A stretch of 64,000 bases of DNA, taken from NCBI RefSeq assembly GCF_905163445.1, contig NC_053187.1, forward strand, positions 6,014,001-6,078,000, given 5' to 3'. The translations under genes were made by a program, and so were the position numbers. Below, piece after piece: positions 33,540 through 43,985 of the stretch. The notes under the pieces are model-generated. The model did no database searches and was not told the origin of the DNA. It saw nothing but the letters and a program-made list of their open reading frames with translations. This DNA is from Pararge aegeria (taxonomy: Eukaryota > Arthropoda > Insecta > Lepidoptera > Nymphalidae). The number at the start of each line of letters is the position of its first letter. Positions within the stretch are counted from its first letter, which is position 1.

Positions 33540-33660
33540 AGTAGGTACTCGTACGTACAAGCGGCGACGCGTGAAGATCCCGCGATAGTCAACCGCCCTG
33601 CCACATGACGCACCCCCTGCGATCGGCTCGCCGATTGTAAATGGATTTTTTGCCAGACTA
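33540..33660. other. GC-elevated patch before the tandem array
   Basis: GGCGACGCGTGAAGATCCCG and GCACCCCCTGCGATCGGCTCG stand out from their surroundings and match no repeat family here. No function assigned. Confidence 0.2.
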
Positions 33661-34121
33661 AGCTGATTAACTAATGATTATTTGTTAGCAATTAGGTTAG
33701 TAGTCAGTTCCTATGAGAGTTATTAAGTTAATAGGCCACTCGGAAGTCCGCTAGGCAATCGTGAAGTGGACTAAGTATAAGGCTGCCTTTCCACTAGATG
33801 TGCTAAGTGTGAAACTGTGTTACCAAATAATTTAAGTTTCATTACTGTGTATGTACCTAAAGAGATTCCACTGGAACAACTGCTGATAATATAAATATTA
33901 CTATGGCTACATTTGTTATTACTATTTGATTTATATCAATTCCTGTGAGAATCGTAAAGTTAATAGGTCACTCAGAAGACCGCTAGGCAAACGAGAAGTG
34001 GACTAAGTATAAGGCTGCCTTTCCACTAGATGTGCTAAGTGTGAAACTGTGTTACCAAATAATTTAAGTTTCTTTACTGTGTATGTACGTAAAGAGATTC
34101 CATTGAAACATCTGCTCCCAT

Positions 34122-34475
34122 GACTGCCGATTGGCGCAGTAGTCAGCGACCCTGCTTTCTGAGTCCAAGGCCGTGGGTTCGATTCCCACAACTGGACAAT
34201 GTTTGTGTGATGAACATGAATGTTTTTCAGTGTCTCGGTGTTTATCTATATATTATAATTATTTATGTATTTTATACGCCTTTGCACCCTAGCACTAAGT
34301 ATTACTGTTTTCCTTGTGTTTTTCCTATTGTGTTGTGTTGCAATAAAGTTTTTCTATCCTATTCTATTCTATTATTCATAACATTATTCACCAGTTATCT
34401 TAGTACCTATAATAGCTTCGCTTATTTTGTGACTAGATAGTGATATGTGTATTGTTGTAGTATACCTAGTATTTT
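34122..34475 (+). mobile_element. SINE family A inside the tandem array, itself interrupted
   Basis: Head GCCGATTGGCGCAGTAGTCA and B box GGGTTCGATTCCCACAAC are intact. Between TATTTATGTATTTTA and TTATTCATAACATT about 95 bp of foreign sequence is inserted (34277-34372), ending GCAATAAAGTTTTTCTATCC with a TTCTA repeat tail. ATCTGCT occurs on both sides of the SINE (about 34109 and 34481), a probable target duplication. Confidence 0.9.
34277..34372 (+). mobile_element. Retroelement 3' tail nested in SINE A
   Basis: TTTGCACCCTAGCACTAAGT to GTTGCAATAAAGTTTTTCTA, then TTCTA repeats. A polyadenylation-like signal followed by a simple-repeat tail is typical of a non-LTR 3' end. TTCTA repeats recur at 35236-35252. 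Confidence 0.6.
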
Positions 34476-34809
34476 AGTATATCTGCTGATAATATAAATA
34501 CTATGGCTATATTGTTTTAATTATTTGTTACATGTCAATTCCTGTGCGAATTGTAAAGTTAATAGGACACTCAGAAGTCCGCTAGGCAATGGTAAAGTGG
34601 ACTAACTGTGGGTGTAGCTGCCTTTCCACTAGATATACTAGGGTGAGCCGTGTGGAACTGTCTACCTCTTTGCACCCAAATAAATTAACATGATATACGT
34701 ATGTCCGTACCTAAGGATATTCCATTGAACTTCACCTGTATTTCACTGAACTATAAATACTATGGCTACATTTGTTTTGATTATTTAGTCACTGACTACT
34801 GCAGTTCCT

Positions 34810-35110
34810 TTTATAATATTAAGGATTACATGTAAAATAAAAAAGCTTGGGTATGAATTGCTCTAACTTCATAGCTAAACGTTAACTCGACTGTGAGATG
34901 GTGATAACAAAAAAAACCTGGCTAAGTTTGTTGTGGGCGCTTCTTAGACCAGGGCGCGTTTGGAAACCTCCTAGCTTTAGTTTTAAGCTAGCAAATGCAG
35001 TTATCACCATCACCTAAAATTAGTGTTAGCATGTTAAATGTATGAACGCTTCATAAGTGCCTGTGATAAGGTCTACATGAATAAAATATTTTTAATTTTG
35101 AATTTGAATT
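34810..35110 (+). mobile_element. LINE 3' end (family J1) between array units 3 and 4
   Basis: AAAAAAGCTTGGGTATGAATTGCTC preserves the last J1 codons (KAWV then stop). It is followed by the 3' UTR GGCTAAGTTTGTTGTGGGCGC and by TGAATAAAATATTTTTAATT. Similar TTTAGTYACT sequences on both sides may be the target duplication, but they lie in repeat-unit sequence. Confidence 0.82.
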
Positions 35111-35507
35111 TAGTTACTCAGTAGTCAGTTCTTGTGAGTGAGTAAGGGTCGCTCGGAGATAGGTGAGGGTAAAGTGGACTGGCTAAGTATAAGGCAGCCT
35201 TTCAACTAGATATTGTTAAATCATGTAACTTTTAACTATTCTATTCTATTATTTTTTACTCAACTATGAGAAGGTAATTTATGTAATACTCTTTGTACCA
35301 ATAGGTGCCGCACATTGTTTGAGAAGTTCCTGTCTGGCCAAAGTTGGTAAATAGGGTGTCAAACAAATCATCTTAATCGCAAGAGTGTAATAGAATATAA
35401 GGCAGAAGGAAGACTTTTGGCAGCGCTAATATGAGGTTACCGGGTTTGATCCTGTGCAGTGGCGATTGTTTCTGGTCTGGTCTGGTGACACAGACATAAG
35501 AAGTATT

Positions 35508-35880
35508 CAAAAGACGGCCTTATCGCTTTGTAGCGATCTCTTCCAGGCAACCTTAGGATAAGGAAAACAAAAGGATAACATGCTGCAGGTTGTGCATATA
35601 AAAAAAAAATACATACTAATAACTACATACTAATACTTGAACTAGATTATACAAATAAAATAATACATAATATAATAAAAAAAAATAAAAAAATGATAAT
35701 AAACTAATATATATTTTAACATATCATAAATACATTAATAACTGTAAATACTATTACAAGTCGTCTTCAATGTAAACTATGGTGGTTTTTGACAGTTTTC
35801 TTAAAAAAATAAAGTGACTTAGACTGCCTTATGTCGATTGGGAGCGCATTCCGCAGCGCTATGGCTTGCACTTGATGATG
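35508..35880 (-). mobile_element. Jockey-like LINE 3' end, reversed
   Basis: The minus strand reads QAIALRNALPIDIRQSKSLY then FFKKTVKNHH, a jockey-like C-terminus, near 35785-35872. The distal part has GGCCTTATCGCTTTGTAGCG and ATCTCTTCCAGGCAACC, the known 3' end shared with the 61.0 kb copy. The middle is A-rich. Confidence 0.78.
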
Positions 35881-36185
35881 ATGATGACGAATCTATTTAA
35901 GAATGATAAGAAGTACGTACTTATCTAGTTCATTCTAGAAGTAAGTACCTTCCAATCACTGCCGCTTTTATCGCGACTACCACGGGCGTTTGACGACCTG
36001 ACTCATCATCTAATCCCGAATCAAATCCACCGCAAACAGCAATCAACAATTAAACAGCTGCACCGGGGATCTCTGATTGCTTCGATATTGAAGCAGAGGC
36101 TGCGTTAGGCCACGATCAGGCTGGCGACATTGAAATAGCTACAACAGCCGCGACAATGTTTGAAGTGAAACTTCTTAAAATTTCT

Positions 36186-36203
36186 AGGTAATGTTACGTT
36201 AAG
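36186..36203. repeat. Target-site duplication, left copy
   Basis: AGGTAATGTTACGTTAAG, identical over 18 bp to 36527-36544. Confidence 0.93.
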
Positions 36204-36526
36204 ACCTTACGTTCTTCTGCGAAGACGTCATTTCGCAGAAGGAGGCCGCGGAGCGGGTGCGTAAAGAGGCTCCAAACGCGCATCCTCGCATAAGCCTCTC
36301 TACGGTCTGAGGGGGGGGCTCAAGCTGTCTTTGTCCCCTACTTGTTAGTGCCAGCGGGAGCCCCAACAATCGGTACGGGTGGTTGGTCTTCCATCAAATC
36401 CAACAAGAGGGACATGCCGTATTCGTTTTTAATTTGGGTATACCCCGTTAGAGGGGGGAGTTCCACCTCCGTCCTGCCCAAGGGTCGGTAGCAATAAAGC
36501 TTTTTCACCACGCCAAAAAAATAAAA
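36204..36526 (+). mobile_element. 5'-truncated non-LTR element with perfect 18-bp TSD
   Basis: The 323-bp insertion lies between exact 18-bp duplications. It opens with a frame (36212-36310) reading FFCEDVISQKEAAERVRKEA before a TGA, which looks like the C-terminus of a non-LTR ORF (clade not certain, possibly R1-like). A GC-rich 3' UTR ends AATAAAGCTTTTTCACCACG and an A-rich tail. The duplication and tail identify target-primed reverse transcription. The 70-codon antisense frame is a shadow. Confidence 0.88.
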
Positions 36527-36544
36527 AGGTAATGTTACGTTAAG
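36527..36544. repeat. Target-site duplication, right copy
   Basis: AGGTAATGTTACGTTAAG directly after the A-rich tail of the inserted element. Confidence 0.93.
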
Positions 36545-37290
36545 GCACATTTCTTATTTAAGAGAGAAGAACTGTTCTCCTTATATTCATTATAAGGAGA
36601 ATGAGAGCTAGACATCAAAAATTATGCACATACAACTCCGACGCCTCCTGAAGGATTGTAACGGCGTCACCAGGGGTGGGCGAGAAGAAAGAAGTTGAGA
36701 TTCAATGACATGGGGTGGAGAAGAGAGATGTTTACCCACTGGGCGCCTCCTGCGAGGCTTCAGAACTCGACTTAGGGTGACGCTTGGACTATTGAGTTTA
36801 TAGGACTATAATCTTTAGTTAAATCCACAAAAGCTGCGCAGATTTGGAATCTGTGAGTTGTCCTAATACTTTATCTTCTATCACGAGCAGTTTTTTTTTT
36901 CTTAGTCTAGGTACGTTAAATCATGCTGAGGGTGTTAAAGAAATCTATGTTCAGAATATCTGATTAAAAATGACATGTGGAGATCCGTAGAAGAATTGCC
37001 AGCATGAATAATGAGTAGCAAAAAATTGAAAATGCACCGGATTCGGATTACCGCTGGGTCTCAAGGTAATTGAATTGTCCACACGGCTATCACACAAAAA
37101 GCGAGTAGACACGAGCAACACCAGAGCGTGGAATTTGGAAATGGTGCAAAATGGAATAGAAGAGAGACTTCATCTCTAGAGATGTTTTGCTCCTCCACCG
37201 GCGAGATCGATGGCATCTGAATTGTTTACTTAAGTAAACGCCAATTTCATAAGAAACGTTTTCTTTTAATCAGTCACGGTAAGCAGGTTT
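36545..37290. other. Unique DNA, no gene supported
   Basis: A short hairpin (TTCTCCTTAT/ATAAGGAGAA, about 36576-36602) and purine-rich stretches occur. No repeat or domain recognised. Confidence 0.4.
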
Positions 37291-37299
37291 TCGAGAAAT

Positions 37300-37665
37300 C
37301 CTTTTTTTAATTTGCTTTGCCAGTCGCATAACAAGTCACGGCCTTATGTAGCCTCTGCTTCGGCTTACGAAACGGCTCCGTTAGTAGACAAACTAAAAAT
37401 TAAAATAGCTAAACGGGCTTCCCCGCCACTAAGCAGACCAATTGTAGCTCTCAGCGGGCGGCGCACCTTTCATTATTCTATAATAACTCGGATACAGGGC
37501 GAGCCAAACCTCCGTGTCATGCTGCGTCCAAATAACCAACTCTTACCGAATTAATTGCCACATTCTGGGCGGTAACGTCACTCTGGCTAGCTCATTGCCC
37601 GTTTCTGCAATACTGATACAATCGTCATTAACGAATTGTCGTCATTGTACTTTGGTTTTCTTCAC
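37300..37665. promoter_or_regulatory. GC-balanced non-repeat block, possibly conserved
   Basis: It differs from its AT-rich neighbours and matches no repeat family here. Two overlapping frames (37312-37554, 37514-37720) lack recognisable domains and in-frame acceptors. GCGGTAACGTCACTC includes a CRE-like ACGTCA, and TTAATTGCC is homeodomain-like. It could be a conserved regulatory element or part of an exon. Confidence 0.22.
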
Positions 37666-37894
37666 TAGGCGGGCAAAAAAACAGAAAATCTTTAATTGTT
37701 TTTACTTTAATAAAGTGTAATCTTCAACATCTTCATAGACCAGCAAAAGTCTCTCAATGTCGATCTCCCTACTCCAATGAGTATTAGATAGGAACGACTA
37801 CTTAAGGAAGCTAAGCGATCACAGGAAAATCGGTTACTAACGTGGAAACAAAATCTTGAACTAACTCCTCATACAATCAATGACCGACGATCAT

Positions 37895-38143
37895 CGGCCG
37901 ATTGGCGCAGTGGGCAGTGGTTCTGCTTTTTGAGTCCAAGGCCGTGGGTTTGATTCCCACAACTGGACATTGTTTGTGTGATGAACATGAATGTTTTTCA
38001 GTGTCGGGGTGTTTAATCTATATATTATCAGTATTTATGCATATTATTCATAAAATTTTTCATCAGTTATCTAAGTACTCATAACACAAGCTACGCTTAC
38101 TTTGGGACTAGATGATGGTAGTATATTTATTTATTTATTTATA
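37895..38143 (+). mobile_element. SINE family A copy, full length
   Basis: GGCCGATTGGCGCAGTGGGC, B box TGGGTTTGATTCCCAC, TTTGTGTGATGAACATGAATG, then TACTCATAACACAAGC and TACGCTTACTTTGGGACTAG, ending in TTTA repeats. This is one of the most complete A copies. The 60-codon frame is a shadow. Confidence 0.95.
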
Positions 38144-38339
38144 ATGAGAATACAAGCACTGAGACATATTGTAGATTATGGCACACAAATTGTCTATACA
38201 AATCACTCTTTAAAAATTATAATCTTGACTTTCTTGTTCCTCTAATTAACAGATAAATAAAATACGAACGAATGTAATAATTCTAAAGAATATCGTATTA
38301 CAAAGTATAAAAATAAAGGCTCTTCACAACTCGCTTAGC

Positions 38340-38600
38340 AGCCTACAGAGTTTGTGTAACCCTAACAACATTTCTCGATCGGGATGATTTGCGTGTTGCG
38401 CGGACGGCGTACCTGTACGAAACTTATTAGCTGTGAGGCTATCGGCACCGCCTCCGCCAGGCGTTGTTCGGAACATCTGTACAAATCGATATAGCACTCG
38501 ATCCGAAATCGAGATTATGCTAAAGCGATGTTAGACGTGTCGAAGTCACTATCTCGGATCGATATAAATCATCTTATTAACTATTGTTTCGGGAGGTGTG
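38340..38600. other. GC-elevated non-repeat patch
   Basis: GTGTTGCGCGGACGGCGTACC and GGCACCGCCTCCGCCAGGCG, followed by several ATCGAT/GATCGATAT sites. No repeat family or coding frame recognised. A regulatory role is possible but unsupported. Confidence 0.2.
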
Positions 38601-38804
38601 GTGTGAACGAGCCAGATGTTATCGGGCCTCTGATGTGTTTTAAATTAACATAATAGGTTTTGTGAATGGATATCGCCTCTATGTTTGTTGTTATTGACGG
38701 CACGGCCTGGGAACATCGGTGGTGTTAAACTAATCCTCAATATCATCAGCATCATCTTCTACCTATTAATATCCTAAACAGCTAACCTGTTAGGGGCTGT
38801 GGCA

Positions 38805-38880
38805 GTTAAACCCAAACTCCTCGAATCAGTTTCTACGCAGCATCGTCGGAACGCTAAAAAACTTGGCGGCATGTCTCTGT
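38805..38880 (-). mobile_element. Repeat family C fragment, reversed
   Basis: CTACGCAGCATCGTCGGAACGCTAAAAAACTTGGCGGCATGTCTCTGTC is the reverse complement of the C block at 18.7 kb (AGCGATTTAGCGTTCCGG). It is joined to a SINE B body. Confidence 0.65.
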
Positions 38881-39085
38881 CACTTACTTCAACGGTGAAG
38901 GAAAACATCGTGAGGAAACTTTCATGCCTGAGAGTTCTCCATAATGTCCTTAAAGGCGTGTGGAGTCCGCCAAAACGTACTAGGGCAGCATGATGAACTA
39001 CGACCTTAACGCCTTCTCAATGTAATTATGGAAAAGGCCCGTGCCCAGTATTGGACCGGTAATTGATATGATGATGATGATAATG
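38881..39085 (+). mobile_element. SINE family B body, head replaced
   Basis: Begins at CTTCAACGGTGAAGGAAAAC and runs through GCCTGAGAGTTCTCCATAAT to AATTGATATGATGATGATGA. The tRNA head is absent and reversed family C DNA precedes it. Confidence 0.9.
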
Positions 39086-39089
39086 ATTT

Positions 39090-39868
39090 ACAACTATACA
39101 TTTATGTAAGTGTACCTGTAATAGCCAGCAGAGATGTTTAACTCGTCTTTTGAGAAACGGGCATTGTCTACACCGATTTCGAAAATCCGGGATTTCGTAA
39201 CGCTATTAGGTTTGTACCTACTTTATAATTTTGTTACCTTAACTTGGGAATCAAACAAATAACGATCGTTGATCGTAGATCTAGTGTCCAACGAGAAGGT
39301 AGTTGGATAATCTAAACATAATTAATAAAACTGTTCATGTAGTCACGTAGACAAATTGTCGAGGATCAATAAAAATTTGGAACAATAAAAATTTTAACAG
39401 TCGCTTTAAATACATACCAAATTAATACGCGATTGAAATCTGATACATATTACAGTTTTATAGGTCTCTTCAAGTGTTGCTACTTAACAATCTGAGAGAT
39501 TCTCACACACAGTGTATTAAATCCATTAGCTACATTTTGATATTGATAAGGATAAGGTACAAAACACGCGTTTGAATACCGTATCATATTACATCCTATA
39601 AATAAGTATATAAAGTTCATAAATTATTTAGCGAATTTGAAAGAATCAATCTGTATTGAGATAATGTGACAATTGTTAAAAATACACTGGAATCTATAAA
39701 AGTGGGTGAGTTTCTTAGAACATACTATAAAATTTTATAAGTTTTTTGGGTTAATTTGGTTTGTCTGTTTGATTAGGCTAATCTAGCCAGAATACTATTC
39801 TGAGATTGTTGTTTTATTTATATTTATGCGGTCTTAAAATTTACCAGCCTACAACTTCTGATAAGTAA
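39090..39868. other. AT-rich unique DNA, nothing recognised
   Basis: No repeat family, hairpin or coding motif found. Confidence 0.45.
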
Positions 39869-39876
39869 TTTTGTCC

Positions 39877-40141
39877 GCACAGAATTAAGAATATGCAGTG
39901 CATTGTGTCCAAAAACAGTGAAACGTGCACGTCGCACTTCACATCCGCGTAATGTTGCTAGTTCACAAACTGTTCTCATTACCACATTTTATAGCAAACT
40001 TTAGAGGTAAAATAATTACTGTCAACTGTTAAATGGAGTGAAGTAACTTACCGCCTGTTCGAGAAACACTACTAAGGTGGAGTGGTTTTTTATTCTTTAA
40101 TAAGAGTATCATACACGGTTTATGTTTGTTTTTAATTCTGT
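39877..40141. mobile_element. MITE family M2, copy 2
   Basis: It begins GCACAGAATTAAG and ends TTAATTCTGT, so the termini are inverted. TTTTGTCC flanks both sides exactly (39869-39876 and 40142-40149), an 8-bp duplication. The internal blocks GCAGTGCATTGTGTCC and TAAAATAATTACTGTCAACTG match the 4921 copy. The CATACAGAATCC part of the left end is deleted. Confidence 0.82.
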
Positions 40142-40149
40142 TTTTGTCC

Positions 40150-40870
40150 TTGAAAATTTTTATTCTATGAACCTGCATCGTCCACGCATTGCGCGATTAC
40201 AAGTCCTAAAGAAAAAGAAAATATTATAATAAAGAACATATAATACTTGTTTATTACACACAGATAATAAATTGAAAGAATGTCCAAAACATCTCCCATA
40301 TTCTAGTTTTTTTTGCTACAATTGGAAATAATTCCGTGAATTTTCTATAAAGTATATAAATGGATGATATAATACTTTCGAAATGACGTCTTAATTGATT
40401 GTATAGGTAGCATGTGTAAAGGGTAAAATATATACAATTTAATTCGATCTGAATAAAAACTTTGTATATCTATTGTGATATGAAATGAGGAAGTTATGAT
40501 CATGGGAATATTAAAACGCTGACTCATTCGAGTCCAATAGATGTGAAATCTATATAAATGCACACGTAAATATCTACATACAAATACATACAACATTGCA
40601 GAGTCTTCGAACTGCGTACCTTAAAATGTTGTTTGTTCGGACGTAGATAAGTACTAACTTAGTTTAACCGACTTGGAGAAAAACTATAATTCATATATGT
40701 TAGAATGCACGAATTTTAATAATCAGTCCGCCATAGAGTCGTTTGAAAGTAAATTGTGTCAAGGTTGGCACTATCTACCTACTTTTCCAAAGATTGGTGA
40801 AGTTTTAATGAAGCTTGTAGTTTGTATTATACTCCTACATCAACTCTTCTAGGCTTTTATAACTGAATGT
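40150..40870. other. AT-rich DNA, nothing recognised
   Basis: The 83-codon minus-strand frame (40345-40596) is isoleucine and tyrosine rich with no motif, as expected from AT-rich sequence. Confidence 0.45.
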
Positions 40871-40998
40871 ATGAATTTCTACACTTTTATTGTACACCAC
40901 ATAAAAATACAGGAAAAATTATAAAAAACTAGTTTACACGTTTAAAAGTGCTTATATTAGGCCTACTTGAAATAAATGAATTTTGAATTTTCAATTTT
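40871..40998. mobile_element. Two abutting LINE 3' ends in opposite orientation
   Basis: TACACTTTTATTGTACACCACATAAAAATAC (about 40878-40910) is the reversed 3' end of the jockey-like family of 61.0 kb. AAAGTGCTTATATTAGGCCTACTTGAAATAAATGAATTTTGAATTTT (about 40945-40995) is a forward 3' end of J1 type. Confidence 0.65.
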
Positions 40999-40999
40999 T

Positions 41000-41917
41000 T
41001 GAATTATATATAAAAATAGGCGGCAATGTGATTCATTTTTGAATGACAATTATTGAGTGAGATTCCCTAAAATTTCACGACGTCACGTTTTCATATAGGT
41101 TTTGTATATTAATCAAAAGCCTATATCACTCCACTAGTGCACTAAAGGCCCCTCCCAACGGGAGTGTTTACCCATAATCATAGAGCTGGGCAGACGGGTG
41201 GGTGATCTCAGTAAATGGTAGTAGTAACATAGAGGAATCTGATGCCCGTTCTACGTTATGCACAACACCCGCGGGAACAGGAGCTCTCTAGCAACTTTAT
41301 TCCGAACAGCGGTCAGCACACGGCAAAGGTTTCGTATATAGCAAAGGTTATCTTAAACAGTAATTGCTACATTCCTGTACTTGAATTGCTGCTAGCCTTA
41401 TAACTTTTTATATGAAGCCATGACTCAGTATTCTTTAGATCACGACTTTAAAAGACCTAGAAGCAGCAGTACCTATCGACAAAACTAAAACAGATGAAAA
41501 AAATTTAGGTAGGTACATATTTTATTGCAACCAACGGAATAATAATAATGGTCTTCTTATTTGTTTAATAGTCTGTCAGTCTAACAAGGGACTACAAGAT
41601 TAGAAATCTTAATCTTATATAAATACTGAGCAAATAAGTCTTCCATGTAAATATCTTGAGTAAATTTGGCTAGAAAAAAAAAAAAGTCAACCTAGCAACC
41701 GGAATGCTCTTGGAAATTCTTTATTTTTCTTAAATATTTTTGCATGTTGCATGTTAAATCTATATCCAAAATAAAATATACTTTTCGTAGTCTTATGTTG
41801 TTGTATCAAAAATTATATAGGGGAGTGCACTGATATCTATAGTACGAGTTTTTACTCAGTTTAGGTTAGGTTAGCTATGATTTCTGTCACAATTTAATAA
41901 TAGTGTGAATAAATGAT
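41000..41917. other. Unique DNA, no gene supported
   Basis: No repeat family is certain; one somewhat GC-richer patch near 41140-41300. Confidence 0.4.
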
Positions 41918-42304
41918 TTTATTATTATTATTATTTATGTATCATTTATTATTTTTCTTTTTTTTTTTTAAATTATTAACAATGCTTAAGAATAAATTAA
42001 AAAACACTATTAAAAATTTATAAAAAAAAAAAACTTCCACCCTCCGCTTGCGGGGCTTTTGAATGCCCAAGCAACCGGTGGTCAGGGCTCCAGAGTGAGA
42101 AACCTCCTCACAATACGCGCCGTTTCAAGGACTACTGCCTTCTGTATCCGACCCTTGACCCAACAACCAAGCGAAAGCTTCTTGAGATGTTGGTCGAAGC
42201 TTTTCGCGAGAAGACCATTGACTGAAGCGACTATCGGAACAACAACGGTCGACTCAACATTCCACATGGCGGTAATCTCGTGAGCAAGGTCCAAGTATTT
42301 AGAT
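41918..42304 (-). mobile_element. R4/Dong-like LINE C-terminal fragment and 3' UTR
   Basis: The minus-strand frame runs from SKYLDLAHEITAMWN through VVPIVASVNGLLAKSFDQHL and WVKGRIQKAVV to RIVRRFLTLEP and a TGA, uninterrupted for about 74 codons. The 3' UTR (GGTTGCTTGGGCATTCAAAA, then A/T-rich to ATAAATGATAC) corresponds to the copy at 25.9-26.1 kb. A short ATT microsatellite (42303-42325) abuts the 5' truncation point. The plus-strand 74-codon frame is its shadow. Clade assignment tentative. Confidence 0.75.
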
Positions 42305-42771
42305 ACTATTATTATTATTATTATTAAAGAAAAGCATTTCTAATTTTCAAGAACCTTTCTAGTAGAAGCTTTTTAAATCAAAGTAAAGCTTAATATTCTT
42401 ATACGAAACTATAACGGAAGTGATTTGTCATAAAAAAAATCACCCATTCCTATAGAAGTTATTTAATAAGCTGACAAGGGAAATTGATTAATGATTTCCT
42501 TTCGGTGAAATTTAAGCTGAATCATAAACAAATACAGCTGTTGCCTGTTGTATACAAAGTATTTTAACTGGCGTTTTTTATTGGTCTAGCAGCATTGACC
42601 CAGCTTTATGCACATTTGCGTTTTAGCATATACATACATATTCATCGGCGTTATACATTCGTTAAGTGGCGAATGATCGTGAGGCGAGTAACAACTGCCA
42701 CAAACAATGTCCCACCGTGATGACCACGACCACTCTGGCAAGAGTGTTACGACAAAGAAGAAGACATATTC

Positions 42772-43112
42772 ATCATCATATCAACACACTATCAGCGCAC
42801 TACAGGGCACGAGTCGAGTTATAGGAGGTATAATGAGAAGGGGTAGAGGCAAAAGTAGAGGGTGATAAAGGCCGTGATGGACATCACGCTAGCCCAGTGC
42901 AGATTGGTGGACTTCACACACCTTTGAGAATATTATGGGGGACTCTCAGGTATGTAGGTTACCTCACGATGTTTTCCTTCACCGTTGCAGCAAGCGATAT
43001 TTTAATCGCTTAAAACTCACAAAACGGTCAAAAGTTAGACGTGCTGGGATTCGAACTCGCCGCCTACCCCCGAAAGTGAAGTTGGACTATCACCGCTGGG
43101 CTATCACTTCTT
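42772..43112 (-). mobile_element. SINE family B copy with expanded tail region
   Basis: CATCATCATATCAACACACT, then a stretch with GAGTTATAGGAGGTATAATGAGAAGG and AGGCAAAAGTAGAGGGTGAT not present in other copies, then ACGCTAGCCCAGTGCAGATTGG and the body, and head GCTGGGATTCGAACTCGCC/GGCTATCAC. The insert (about 42818-42870) partly repeats GAGAAGG-like sequence. Confidence 0.9.
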
Positions 43113-43257
43113 CTTATTATTTACCGACAAATATTTCGTACTTAAATAATTATTAAATAGTTAACGAAGATATTCAAAGTCTGTAAATATAATGAATTAA
43201 ATAAGTGAATTAATAAGAGCATAAAGTTCATACCTTAGCTTAATTAACACGGTATTT

Positions 43258-43552
43258 TTAACGGTGATAGCCTAGGTGGACACTTCGGCCCTTTCAGGGG
43301 GACAGAGTTGGATTCTCGACACGCAAATTCACTTTTCGGAGTTATGTGCGTTTTAAGCAATTTGAAATCACTTACTTTAATCGTGAAAGAAAACATAGTA
43401 TAGAGATAAGAGATGAGCTTTCCTTTGTACACTTCATGTATCTAATGTTTTATGGTACTAAATAATAAATAATAGAAACCTGCATGCATCGGTTCGCCAT
43501 AATGTTCTACAAGGCGCGTGAAGTGCACCAATACGCACATACGCAGCATGAT
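43258..43552 (+). mobile_element. SINE family B copy, decayed and split
   Basis: Head ACGGTGATAGCCTAGGTGG, then GAGTTATGTGCGTTTTAAGCA, AAAGAAAACATAGTA, an AT-rich interruption (about 43400-43480), then AAACCTGCATGCATCGG and CACCAATACGCACAT. The overlapping frames are shadows. Confidence 0.75.
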
Positions 43553-43559
43553 TATTTCT

Positions 43560-43985
43560 TTACGACAACTTATTTTGTGAGTAGGTACGAGTACTACCTA
43601 ACCATTCACTACGTTAACACACAGCCTTTAGTCTTCTTTGATGACTCAAGTGAAAATATTTTGGAAAAGTTGTGGGATAATAATAATTGGCGACGGTAGC
43701 AATCGATCTCAATCAAATAAATATAACGCATGAATCGGTGAAAATAAATATCAAAAGTTTTCGAAATAGGGCGAGGTAGAATGTTTTAGAAGCTATAATG
43801 AGAAAACTAGTTTTAAATACGCACGTTTATGCATAGGTATACATGTTTTAATAGCTCGGTAACGCCTACAAAACGATTGGATAGGGAATATACATGAATG
43901 CTAAATATGAATAAAATCAGGCTCTGAAATGAAAAACGCGTCCGATCTGAGATAACCACTCTCGTTAGTTATATCTGCAGTGGGC
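43560..43985. other. Unique DNA, nothing recognised
   Basis: No element or gene is supported. Confidence 0.4.

Larger units (their letters stand above)
33690..35240 (+). repeat. Tandem array of about 232-bp unit, four copies, invaded
   Basis: The landmark GCTGCCTTTCCACTAGAT lies at 33782, 34014 and 34617, with a variant (GCAGCCTTTCAACTAGAT) at 35194. Units 1 and 2 are adjacent at 232 bp. The larger steps, 603 and 577 bp, are explained by a SINE A inside unit 2 and a LINE 3' end between units 3 and 4. Shared blocks include AAGTTAATAGG, CTCRGAAGWCCGCTAGGCAA, AAAGAGATTCCA and AATACTATGGCTA. Frames do not persist. Confidence 0.85.

Noticed and set aside
34120..34440. 106-codon frame with a start resembling other frames at 58.7 kb
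   Set aside because: Both come from the head of SINE A (the same MTADWRS start), not from a gene.
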